Below are positions 1 to 10,800 of a DNA stretch of 64,000 nucleotides, in pieces (position 1 is the stretch's first letter; each line of letters opens with the position of its first letter). The stretch lies in NCBI GenBank assembly GCA_963682055.1, contig OY821745.1, forward strand, positions 21,883,342-21,947,341. Direction: 5' to 3'. This DNA comes from Primula veris. Taxonomy: Eukaryota > Streptophyta > Magnoliopsida > Ericales > Primulaceae. Below the pieces are notes generated by a model. The model did not search any database and was not told the origin of the DNA. It was given only the letters and a program-made list of their open reading frames with translations. A program made the translations under genes and the position numbers.

Positions 1-111
1 TTTGTAATTTAGGGTTTAGGATTTATGGTTTAGGATTTAGGGTTTGTAATTTAGGGTTTAGGGTTTAGGGTTTGTAATTTTGGGTTTAGGGTTTATGGTT
101 TAGGGTTTGTA
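1..111. repeat. Degenerate telomere-like repeat block (TTTAGGG)n
   Basis: The first ~110 bases are runs of the plant telomere unit TTTAGGG mixed with variants such as TTTAGGA, TTTATGG and TTTGTAA. The units are degenerate and followed by single-copy sequence, so this is an interstitial or subtelomeric relic rather than an active telomere. The block continues off the left edge, so its true length is unknown. Confidence 0.8.
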
Positions 112-324
112 AAAACTCAATATTGGTCCTATCAATTAAAATACAGAATATTTTTTACAAACATACAAATCAAACATACGTATCAAATTAAACTTACGAA
201 TTTATAACGTACAAATCAAACATACAAATCAAATTAAACTTACGAATTTATAAGATTCCAACTCAGCTAAGAATAAAACTTACAAATCAAACATAGAAAT
301 CAAATACAAATGTGCATTTTTTTT

Positions 325-2672
325 TTAACGGCTAAATGATTTAAAGTTGGACGTAGGGAGCATCTTTCCCGCCGATGTTAATCTATCCGATGACGGCCCA
401 GCAGACTCTTCGATTTCGTTTAGCTCCGTACGCCGTCTCTGTCGATGCTGGGATTCTGGATACGGAGCACGCTCGTGGGATGTAAGTGCTAATCCGCGAC
501 TCCAACTGTCGGTTGAATACTGACTATGATAATCGAACGGAACATCATCCTGAACGTACTCCGACCCAGCAAAAGAAGCACGACGACCATGACCGCTTGA
601 ACTCGGACCCGGACCCTGATCTGTAGTCGGGGGTCGACCTCCAGTCGATCTTCTACCCCGGCTACGCCCGCCGCTACTAGATTCGCCTTCCCCTCTACCT
701 CTTTCGTCGGGACGCCGACAACTTGAAGCCCTAGTGTAAGTTCTTGGGTCGTAACGTAGGTCGTCATCACCATCGTCGTCGTCGTCGTCATCGTCATCCT
801 CCTCATCCGACTGTTCATCAGCTGACCCATACGGATTCATTCCCATTTCAGTGAAGTCCTTTCGTAGTAAGTCCACTTCCGTTTTCATTTTCGCCCGTTT
901 GAACGATTTGAAATTGCGGCGTAATACCGCTTTCTGAAGAAAAAAAACCAATAAAAAACGATTTATAAGTATTGAAATATACAAATAGAAAAATAACAAT
1001 CAAATATTAATGAACTTTAATTAGTTGTTACCATTTTATTGAACAACCCCGCATGCTTCCGGAAACCGTGAGATGGCGGGGCAAGTTCAGGTGGGTTTAT
1101 GAAGATGCGGGTCCTCTCTCTATACCATCTCATGTAATCCGGTGATGTCCCCGAACCAAATTCGCCGTTAACAAGCCGGTTGTGGTGGTCATTCCACATG
1201 GTTATAAACTCTGCAAAAAGTGCAGGCCAATCGTGTTTTTGCCCAATCCCAAATCTTCTATCCTTGCCGTGACCCTTTCTGGGTTTCCAAATATATGTAG
1301 GGACACGCTGAACAAAACCGAACTGTCTCATGAACCTGTCCGCGGGGTGGAACTCAATCTTCTCATTACAAATGAGAGGCACAGAACAATGCCACATATA
1401 ACGGCCCCGCGTGCAGTATTCCGGATACTGATTGAGATTCCCGTAAGGTTGCCACACTATCTGTAATCAGCAAAATTAGAATATATAAACAAGGGTTTAA
1501 AAATACTAGTAATAAATTCTGCGAACATAAGACCAATGCAAACATATACAACATATAATACGTAAGTTACATATAATACGAAAGTTAAAATTTACCTGTT
1601 CAGGCGACATATTGTCAAACTGGTCACGTATGTGGAACACATTATGTCCGTAGACATATGGCGTAAGGTTAGTTTGCCTCCAAATCTTCCATCTGTAATA
1701 TACAAACAAAACCCGATAAACAATAAATATAACCGGCAGCTAAGTAAATGATAGATGACACAATAAAAAAAAAAAAACACAAATCCAATACAAAAACTAA
1801 ATAATATCATACCTGTAACCGAGGGGGAACCTAGGCCAGCCCTCAGGTGGCTCGATATCTTCCGGCAGCTCTTCACATGGTCTAACCGGCAGTAGTCTGG
1901 TAATCGCCCACATATCCAGAAACATCACCGCCCCGCTTACTACGTTTGTCTTACAACGTACCAACCTACATAGATTAGCCTCTAACCAGGCCAGAAGAGC
2001 TGATCCCCAACTATACTCAGCACATGTGTCAAAATCCTCCAGAAATGGCAGAAGCCAGAGTGGAATCTGATCACTGCTTTTATCCGAAAACACATGTGCC
2101 CCCAGTAATAATAGCATGGCAGCCCTAGACTGATATAACAAACGCTACTCACTAGGGTTGGGGGGTAATTCACCAAAGGTGTGTAACATCCAATCAAGTC
2201 TAACTGTCAAACAGTTTGTATCGACTTGATGGTCAGCAGGTCTAACACCCAACAAACTCTCTATCATATCCAACCTGCTCGCCTTGGTGTCATTCCGCTC
2301 CGACCGGGTAACAGCAAGACCATCAACCCTGAGACCAAGCATAATCTCTACATCCTGTAAAGATATCCCCAACTCTCCACCGACAAAATGGAACGTGTGC
2401 GACTCATCACGCCACCTATCAACTAAGGCTGTAAGCAAGCCTCGGTCTACGGTATAATTACCTATAGTGTGAATACCGTAAAAATCAGCCCTAATCATAT
2501 TTTGAACTACCATTTCCGGCATCGGTATCTGCCAACTATAATTATAAACCCTAATCTTATTGGCATTTTCTCTACCCGCTTCTCTTCCAGCATCCCAAGT
2601 CTGATTAGAAATGTGACCGGTCTGTCGTAAAATGCCCAACCTGCCTTTAATATGTGGACCTGGGTGTGTCAT
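325..2672 (-). pseudogene. Plant mobile domain (PMD / MAIN-like) gene with one in-frame stop
   Basis: Five coding segments join cleanly on the minus strand: 2672-1813, 1692-1596, 1460-1032 and 933-325, the first segment being two homology blocks in one frame. All introns are GT-AG and the total is 1995 nt, exactly 665 codons. The protein has the PMD layout: an N-terminal MTHPGPH start, then a block with WRDESHTFHF and LGLRVDG, then RAAMLLLLGAHVFSDKS and EYSWGSALLAWLEANLC, then PEQIVWQPYG, DRFMRQFGFVQRVPT and the YMRWYRERTRIFINP block. A hydrophilic tail with a run of nine Asp follows. PMD proteins act in transcriptional silencing or are carried by transposons; which applies here cannot be told. 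One TAG at 2145-2147 interrupts the frame between the first two blocks, with homology continuing directly after it. A 23-bp GTGAGT...CAG stretch there could pass for an intron but is far too short and would break the frame. I call it a recent pseudogene or an allele with a nonsense change. Confidence 0.8.
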
Positions 2673-2689
2673 CCTAACTATGATAATCA

Positions 2690-3060
2690 AATATAACTCA
2701 ATTAATGATAACCAAACAATGATAACATAACCAATTAATAACCAAACAATAATAACATAACCAATTATAACCAAACAATGATAACTCAATGATAACCAAT
2801 TAATGATAACCAATTAATGATAAACAAACAATGATAACTCAATTATAACCAAACAATGATAACTCAATGATAACAAATTAATGATAATCAAATAATGATA
2901 ATCAATTAATAATAACCAAAACAATGATAACTCAATTATAACCAAACAATGATAACTCAATTTTTTAATCATAACCAAACAATAATAACTCAATTTTTTA
3001 ATCATAACCAAACACATTTAATGATCATCAAACAATGATAACTCAATTTTTTTATAAAAC
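2690..3060. repeat. AT-rich minisatellite upstream of the PMD start
   Basis: About 370 bp of imperfect short repeats built on AACCAAACAATGATAACTCA and AATTAATGATAACC. They start about 20 bp upstream of the PMD gene's ATG (minus strand), so they occupy its proximal promoter or 5' UTR. No TATA box stands out among them. Confidence 0.75.
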
Positions 3061-3300
3061 GGATAAAATATCAACAACCCCAATTTTTAGTACATGTTTG
3101 GGCAAACAACCTAATTAAAAAACATAATTTTATAAAAACCCATAAATTTCAAAACGGGTAAATATTAATAAAGCGTAACTATTTTTATTTTTCTCAATCA
3201 AAACAAATAACCATCATAAACATGTAACATCATAACCAAACCATTAGTAATAAATATCTAAATAAACAAATTTCAATAAAAACCATAATTTTTTTATTAA

Positions 3301-3590
3301 ATGGGACAAATATCAACAATTATTATAATTTCTATAATTAATATAAACAAACAACAAACAATTATATATAGCTAAGTGAATTATGAATTTGCATATTTTA
3401 TATATTTTTTCCTATTTTACAAATTAAAATTACACAAAAAAAAATTAATGCAAAAATGGGACAAATATCAACAATTATTATAATTTCTATAATTAATATA
3501 AACAAACAACAAACAATTATATATAGCTAAGTGAATAATCAATTTGCATATTTTATATATTTTTTCCTATTTTACAAATTGAAATTACAC
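3301..3590. repeat. Two tandem copies of a 155-bp unit
   Basis: The block starting ATGGGACAAATATCAACAAT at 3301 recurs at 3456 and is nearly identical for about 135 bp (through TTTCCTATTTTACAAATT). The offset is 155 bp. It is non-coding, and the high identity suggests a recent duplication. Confidence 0.9.
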
Positions 3591-3870
3591 AAAATAAATA
3601 ATAAATTAGAGAATAAAAGATATACCTTCAATTATGGATAAATTTGATTGATGATTTGGAGTTTTTTGTTAATAAATTTGATAGTTATTATGGTTGATTG
3701 ATTTGGGTGGTTTTTTTGGATGAAAATTGGGGGTTTTTGAGAGAAAGAGAGAGAATGTAGTATAAAAATTGTTTTTTTTTAAAAAAAACGTAAGTTTCTG
3801 TTTTTCAGGGACTTGTTGTGTAATTTTTGTGCAGGGACTGACTGTGTAATTTCTGAAAAATAGGGACTGA

Positions 3871-4025
3871 CTGTGTAATTTCTGCAGAAATTACACAGAC
3901 CGTAGATTAAATCTACGGTTTACAGTGATTCACTGTAAACCGTAGGTTTGAATTAAATTAATACAAACCGTAGATTAAATCTACGGTTTACAGTGAATAA
4001 ACCGTAGATTTAATTTACGGTTACA
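3871..4025. repeat. Cluster of nested perfect palindromes
   Basis: Several inverted repeats follow each other. Positions 3871-3898 are a perfect 28-bp palindrome (CTGTGTAATTTCTG and its complement). Positions 3913-3945 are a perfect hairpin with arms CTACGGTTTACAGTGA around one central base. The motif ACCGTAGATTAAATCTACGG occurs at about 3899 and again near 3966, and a degenerate third copy lies near 4002. Together they could form a multi-stem structure. They may mark a transposon end or subterminal region, but I could not find a matching partner end. Confidence 0.8.
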
Positions 4026-4030
4026 GCGTT

Positions 4031-4978
4031 TATACAGATAAATTGCAGTTTAAAAAGTGGTCCTCTTTGGTAATTAGTATAAATCCTAAAAAGTATTGTG
4101 AATAATAAATGATGTGGGCTGTTACCAAACATTATTCTCCAATACTCTTTTATCGGAAAGTATTTTAGATCATAGTATTATACTATTATACTGTATAAAG
4201 GATCACTCAATATGAAAATAAACTTGCAACAATTTGTTTGATTAAAAAAAGAAAAAAGATATATCATAAGTAACATAGATATATCATAAGTTCAATTGCA
4301 CAAATGCATAGTACGAGTTGATTGATGTTTTTTGTATAATTATTGATAACAACTGTAAATGTGAATAATATGTTTGTTTTGATTTGCATATCTCGTAAAC
4401 AAGATGTATCAAAGTAAATTACTATTGTCTAGGTTAACTCGATTAAAATCAAAGTATAGACGTAGCTGAGTAGAGTTATTGTCTAATCATATGTTACCAA
4501 ACAAGACGGACTTCTTACCAATCCGCGAAGGACCTAGTCAACCTGAGCAGTTTTGCAGTTTTAAAGGATGTTATATTGGTTTTTTTTTTTTAAAGAAAAT
4601 AAAATTTATATTTCATTCAGAGTATGAGCACCAATACCATCAGTGTAGGTAGCTTTGTATTTAGTTGGTAGGTAATAAAATTAACTAACAACCCACAATT
4701 GATTATAAATAAAATAAAAAACCACCACTAATTGTAAAAAAAAATAAAAGGTAAGAAAACGCAAGTCCATAACGTGTCAAGACATGATGAGTTTATACAC
4801 TTCAAAGTGCACGCCACGTTGTCAATGACTCGGACGCTATTGGTCTGGTTAAACGGTGTAATATCACCGTTAGTTGCTCGTTAGTGGGACTGATTTCGTC
4901 GTGTCACAATCGTTAATAACTACGAAAAATTGAAATCACCATGTGTTGTTCAACCTTGCATTTTTTTATTATTAGGGA
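4031..4978. other. AT-rich intergenic sequence, no gene seen
   Basis: No coding frame, splice-linked exon or RNA gene is recognisable. The stretch lies between the palindrome cluster and a hAT-like element, whose target duplication ATTAGGGA occupies its last bases (4971-4978). Confidence 0.6.
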
Positions 4979-5210
4979 CAGGGGTGGTCCAGGACTAAAT
5001 TCAGTGAGGCTTGAGCCTCGGGCAAGTAGGTAAATAAATATTTTGGAGGCAATGAGAGCTTAAATAGGGATAAAAAGTGTTATTAGTTATTATTTTTTCT
5101 CTAATTTTTTATGAGAATATGGTATTGTGGTAATTAATAAAAAAGTGTAAGGGTATTTTTGGAAAAAAATTGTAAAATTTGGCAGCCTCAAAAAATCTTG
5201 GGTTGGCTTA

Positions 5211-5381
5211 TAGGGGTGGGAAAAAATCCGTAAACCCGCCCCGTAAATCCGTGCGGATTGGGGCGGGTTGAGTGTCAAAAAAAGTTAAATACGCCCCGCC
5301 CCAATCCGTAAAAAAATTCGTGGGTCGGGTTAGGGTTGGGGTTTCCAAACCGCGGGTTAATCCACCCCAACCCGTTTCAAT

Positions 5382-5471
<90 letters not shown>

Positions 5472-6329
5472 AAATATAAATATAAATCAGTCGAGGCATT
5501 GTTATGTCTTCAAGACTGGATCAAGGGCGATCATATCACAACATATATAAAAGATGAACCATCCATCGAATCATACACGTTTTACGAGCAATGTGAAGAA
5601 CGTAGAACGAATTTCATCTTTAAATTTGGTCTCTCAAAATTCTTATTTTATATAGTAACTATTTGTTTGTGATTAAATATAGAAATATCATCTGTGTAGA
5701 GTTGTACAAACAAATTTTCTTAGGAGATAACAAAACGAGATGCAAAAAGTAATAAAATTGATGTAAACTCTTAATGGAATTTCAATATGTTGTCACATAC
5801 CAATTCAACATTTCATTGTAAATTTTTACAGTTCAAAGATGTCACTACCCTCAAGCCTTAAACAATTGGTCGACACTGCCTAAATAATCCCGGTTGATGG
5901 TCATACTCAGTGGATTATTAATTTTGATTTCAATTGTTATGTAGTTTTCTGATTTTAATTATGTTGATGAAGAACAATTTGTCTTGTTTTGTTTTGTTTT
6001 AACTTTGTTACTTGTTCCGAAAATTCTAAACGTATTTTGGTTGACTTTTAGTTTATATTTCTATTTGAAAGTTTTTTTTTTTAAATATTTAGGTAAATTA
6101 TGCGAAATAATGAAAAATTAATGACTAAAATGAAAATTAAAGAAACAACCCGCACCCAAACCGTCCCGCTTGATAATGGGTTGGGTTGGGTTGGGTTGAG
6201 GTTTTAATTATAATGGGTTGGGTTGAGTTGGGTTGGGATTTGAATTTCACTAATCCGCCCCAATCGTCCTGCCATTTATTTTACGGGGCGGGTTAGGATT
6301 GAGAACAATCCGCCCCGTGCCCACCACTA
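5211..6329. mobile_element. Nested hAT-like element (inner)
   Basis: This 1119-bp element begins TAGGGGTGGG and ends CCCACCACTA. It is flanked by TTGGCTTA (5203-5210) and TTAGCTTA (6330-6337), an 8-bp target duplication with one mismatch. Both subterminal regions are rich in GGGTTGGG, CCGCCCCG and AATCCGCC motifs on opposite strands, typical of plant hAT ends. It holds a long TA run and no transposase. It sits inside another hAT-like element, so it moved later. Confidence 0.88.
5386..5469. repeat. (TA)n microsatellite
   Basis: About 84 bp of uninterrupted TA dinucleotide inside the inner hAT-like element. Such runs are unstable, and assembly length may be unreliable. Confidence 0.95.
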
Positions 6330-6345
6330 TTAGCTTATTATAATA

Positions 6346-6394
<49 letters not shown>
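6346..6394. repeat. (TA)n microsatellite
   Basis: About 49 bp of TA dinucleotide just right of the inner hAT-like element, inside the outer one. Confidence 0.95.
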
Positions 6395-6398
<4 letters not shown>

Positions 6399-6910
6399 AA
6401 ATGGTTATGTTCATCTCCTAACCTTTGAAATACCTAAATTCAAACCTTTCCAACAACACTTTATTTTTATTTTACATTTCTAATCTTATGTATTCTTAAT
6501 ACGATAACAATTGTTTTATGTCTTTTAAACTATTTTTTTGGTTTAATTGATTTATTCCTATGAACACACTATTTGTTTACCTTAATTTTATTTATTTGTT
6601 GTTAAAACCATGAAATTTAACCCAAATAGAAAGAATTTTTTTTTTGCTTAATAATCTCATTACGAGCAACAAAAAAATTTGAGCCTTGGATAAGTGTAGA
6701 AGCCGGACCGCCCCTGATTAGGGACATCTTTTTACTGTATTGTTTTAAAAGTCTACAAATATGGTGTTAAAATATTTAATCTCCCTCTACTTTTTGTCTT
6801 TACATGAACAAATTCACAACACTAGCACTTTCTGGCAGAAACTTTATCCTGGCCAACAGGATCCGTACATCTAAATGGTAATCGAAAATAAATGGATTCC
6901 GTTTCCCGTC

Positions 6911-7138
6911 ATTTCTTAAAAAAAAACGATGAAAAATGTTTTCCTAGACTGGCAACTGGCAGGCAACTTACAACCGGAAGCCTTGATCACAAGGTTCACT
7001 CGCTTTCTTTTTGCGAAAGTCTAATTTCTTAAAAAAAAAACGATGAAAAATGTTTTCCTAGACTGGCAACTGGCAGGCAACTTACAACCGGAAGCCTTGA
7101 TCACAAGGTTTACTCGCTTTCTTTTTGCGAAAGTCTAA
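6911..7138. repeat. Tandem duplication of a 113-bp unit
   Basis: The block starting ATTTCTTAAAAAAAA at 6911 recurs at 7024. It includes GACTGGCAACTGGCAGGC and CGCTTTCTTTTTGCGAAAG, with almost no differences. The CTTTCTTTTTGCGAAAG part is itself a short stem-loop. Non-coding; origin unknown. Confidence 0.92.
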
Positions 7139-7803
7139 TTACCGAGAGTTTAGGTATATTTTACGGGTTGAGATCATATGTCCCTTTATTTGGACCCCCC
7201 TTCATTATTATTTTTCTAAAATTTCGTTCAACAAAAAATTTTGAGTTCCAAATTTATTTTACATTATATATGTTTTCTCAATGATTATTTATTCAAAATC
7301 GAATTCTAATTCATTAAACTAAAGAAAAAATAATACAGCATACTCGAATAATTCTAAAATATAATTTGAAATATGGATATTTACTAAAATTGTGTGCTTA
7401 AAAGGTATATTTATCAAAAAATAAAATTTAAAAATTATTATATGTTTATAAAGTAAAAAAAAGTCGAATTGAAATTAAAAGGAACAAAGTGACAGAAATG
7501 TACAGAAGATTTTGACTCATGTTTTACAGGAATTGTAACGGAACAAGCAAATATATTTCGACACCTAGTGAGAACTTGTACAGTTGCAAAAATAAAAAAT
7601 AAAAAATGGTGCAACTAAAATACAACTCAATACCCGAGTATCAGCCGCTGCCCCATGTTCCGGATAAAAATCACAGACTAATTCATAGACCCAACATCTA
7701 AAATGTTGAATCCAATAAAAAGCAGTATACAACTCTTAAGTAGTGGAGCAGTGACAGAAACTTGGCACAACTATAAGGGGCATCTAAACACCACCACTTC
7801 TAA
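7139..7803. other. Intergenic sequence and probable 3' UTR of the FRA10AC1 homologue
   Basis: No coding frame is seen. The part nearest 7803 should include the 3' UTR of the minus-strand gene that ends at 7804. I could not fix its polyadenylation site. Confidence 0.5.
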
Positions 7804-10800
7804 TTAAGGAAACATTCCTTCAAACAACTCATTGAAGTCTTCCTCTTCATCACTCCCATGACCACTAGCTGAGGCTGAAGTCTTTCCACCTATAGTACAA
7901 AACAGCTTTAGGAAAATATGAAAACTATAAGAACATCAAAAGAAGAAATTGAAATTAAAATTTCCCAATACAACACCTGAAAATTAAATAATTATTTGGA
8001 GTTGATGACAATTAGAGGAGCATGACTTTGCGAGAAAAATACATGCAAATAAAACTCGTCAAACTATAACAAACCATGTCTTTAGCAACATATGAAAATA
8101 ATAATGTGTCACGAGCCCACTGCAAGTCGACGTTTTACACTTCCATAAAATAGTCGCCACATCATTCTGTGTAATTGTGGGGTAAAATTACCTCAAGAAG
8201 ACTACAAAGAATTTTAGGCACCATCCCCAGATAAAAACAAACATAAACATGTAGGACTTCCATATTCTGCAAGCGATAAAATGCTTAAAATGCTTCATGT
8301 AAACTCGAGACAGTTCTAACCTGTTCTCTTTTCTTCTATCCGCTTATCTTTGCTCTTCCTATATCCCGTATCAAGATCATCGTCACTATCCGATCTATCC
8401 CTGAGAAAAAAACACAAGGCAGGATGAGAATAAACCCACAACAGTACATTAACTTATATATCTTATAAAACCTCGTCATATCACAACTACCTCTTTTTCT
8501 GGAGCTCTTCTTTCTCCCTTTTCATCTGTTTTTCCTTCTCCTTTCTCTTTTTGTATAGCAGTTTTTCAGCACATCTAATTGGTTGTAAGCAACAAAAGTA
8601 AGCATAAAAGTAAAAAAAAGAAGAGCAAAATAAAAAAGATATCTGAAATGGTGTGGACAGAACCAATTTCCGTACCTCTCACAAGCAACTAGCTTAACCA
8701 AAGCTTGTTTGTTTTCCCCTGCTTCAAAATAAGAAAAGTTCACCTGCAAAAGAACAAAAAAGTCCTACTAAAATAGAAGACCATAAAAGTAGGAGAACAG
8801 CTAAATTAATCGCAATACGGCATGCTTATTTTGTCTGTGTAGGTAAATTTGTTGCTAGAAAATAATATCAAGGAGGAGAAAGATCTCCATTATGTAATCC
8901 GGGGAGTGAGAAAATTGATAAGTGGTGGGCTGCAATCAACTTTTTGGCCATCTTATAGCAAGTTAGTATTTTCAAAATGATCCAAGGTTCCTAAAGACGA
9001 TTCCGCTGCCTCTCATGTTTAAATATATAACAACAGTTGAACTTTTTAAATTCTAAAATCTCCACTTTAATTGTAGTTTTCACATAGCAGTAAGAGCTCA
9101 AGGTAAACTTATAAAACACACATTCGCTCACTTGCTCGCACACTCGGTTTTAGATAGACAAAATATAAAAACTTGCCTCGTAGCTTGCAAGCCCAACCTT
9201 TTCATCACAATGCTTGTTACCACAGATAAACTGCCCTGACAAACATCAGTAATCAGTTAACCCCCTTCTCTTCCCCTCACAAATTAACCATTCGACCTAA
9301 TAATAAAAAAAAAGGAAATTAACTGGGCAAATTCAACTTCAGAACAAGTACCATACCTTTTCCAGATATTACTTCCTTTTCAATCCTCCACCTCAGGCCA
9401 ATCTAAAAGAAAGGAAATTCGACTAAGTGTCAATTCAGCATACTTGTGGATAAAATATGAATTTTAACAGATAATATATAAAAAGAATTATTTGTGGGCA
9501 TGTGGCTGCTGCGATACATTTGGACACTATAAGATACTTATATGACTAATATGAGGTTGGGAAAAAGTCGTGAACAGTATGTTTCACATGACAAAATACA
9601 TCAGCAATGGAAGAAGCAGAAAGGAACAATGAAAAAATATGCACTAGATCTTGGAGATGTTCATGCTTAGATATAAAACTAAAATTACATGGAACTTGCC
9701 TTTCCACTCTTGTAATGTGACATGTCAGCAATGCAGTATCTTGAACAAAATTAAGGAATAGGCAGACCTCATAGCATTTCGAAAAGAAGTTTATAGAAAC
9801 AATTTCAAGCTTTTAAGATGGCTGTTAAGAAAAGGATACTCTTTAAAAAGCTTAGCATAATAGCGCTTCACAAGCTTTTGTTCCCATGATGGATTTAGGT
9901 CGTCTTCCTCAGACCGTATAAACCTAAAAGTCAAACCAAAAACAGAACACAGTAAACCAGCCATCAATTTTTAAAAGATAATATACTATCAGATTTATTT
10001 GAAAATGGGAAGATTGACAAAAAAAATCATCAAAAGAATAAAGTTGTAACAGATACAAGTTTCTATACACTTTAGGACATGACCAGACAAAGTGAAAAGA
10101 CTCCGTTCACCAATAAAATATGAACTTTGTCAAAGATGGGAGAGAACCTAGATCACATAGATAAGAAACTACATGACTAAAAAGAGGTACAGACAAAATA
10201 AGATGGTTCAGTTTGAACTACTTCAAAAGCAGCAAATAAACATACCTGTATCCCTCTCTTAGAGTATCTTGATCAGTTTTAACAGGTAACTTTTCTTGCA
10301 CAGAACTTTCTTTCCCATAGATTTTAACTGTAGACAACATACGGAACGACAGAACGGATTAAAACAACGTTCACAACAAAAAGAGCATCAATATCTACTG
10401 TCAATATCATTTCCTGTTCTGGAACATACATTTTATAGCACCCCCAACTTTATATAAAATTAGCATCCAAAGGCCGACAAAAACTAGAAAAAAAAAGGAA
10501 TTTTAAGAAAAAGAGAAGTATTGGAGGTGTCGCTTATGATCTTCACTTCCTACAACCATTATTTATAATTATGGAAATTTGATTTTACAAAAAGTCAAAA
10601 TCAGACAAATAGAAGTGGAGTATCCATCTATGATATTACGATTGTAACCAGTAATGAGTATGACGAAGTTTCATAGTGCAGATATCATATACACACAAGA
10701 GAGAATACTAAGAGATAATTAAAACAACAAAATATGAGGCAATCATTAAAAAGCCACATCTTTGATATGAAGATATCAATTAGTAAAGTGTAAAATTCCA

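Larger units (their letters stand above)
4979..6716. mobile_element. Non-autonomous hAT-like element (outer, hosts a nested element)
   Basis: The left end CAGGGGTGGTCC (4979) and the right end GGACCGCCCCTG (to 6716) form terminal inverted repeats with one mismatch. The 8-bp sequence ATTAGGGA flanks both ends exactly (4971-4978 and 6717-6724), the target duplication size of hAT transposons. There is no transposase. Subtracting the inner element leaves about 0.6 kb, so the original was a small deletion derivative. The end sequence matches the CAGGGGCGGT end at 27886, suggesting one family. Confidence 0.9.

Noticed and set aside
2122..2152. A 23-bp GTGAGT...TATATCAG stretch that could be read as an intron removing the PMD stop
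   Set aside because: Far below the minimum plant intron size, and its removal would shift the frame while homology runs straight through.
5272..5550. 92-codon plus-strand frame rich in Ile-Tyr repeats
   Set aside because: It is a translation of a TA microsatellite and hAT subterminal repeats.
8522..8749. 75-codon minus-strand frame with a hydrophobic centre
   Set aside because: It reads exon 8 of the FRA10AC1 homologue through its intron; the hydrophobic part is intronic.
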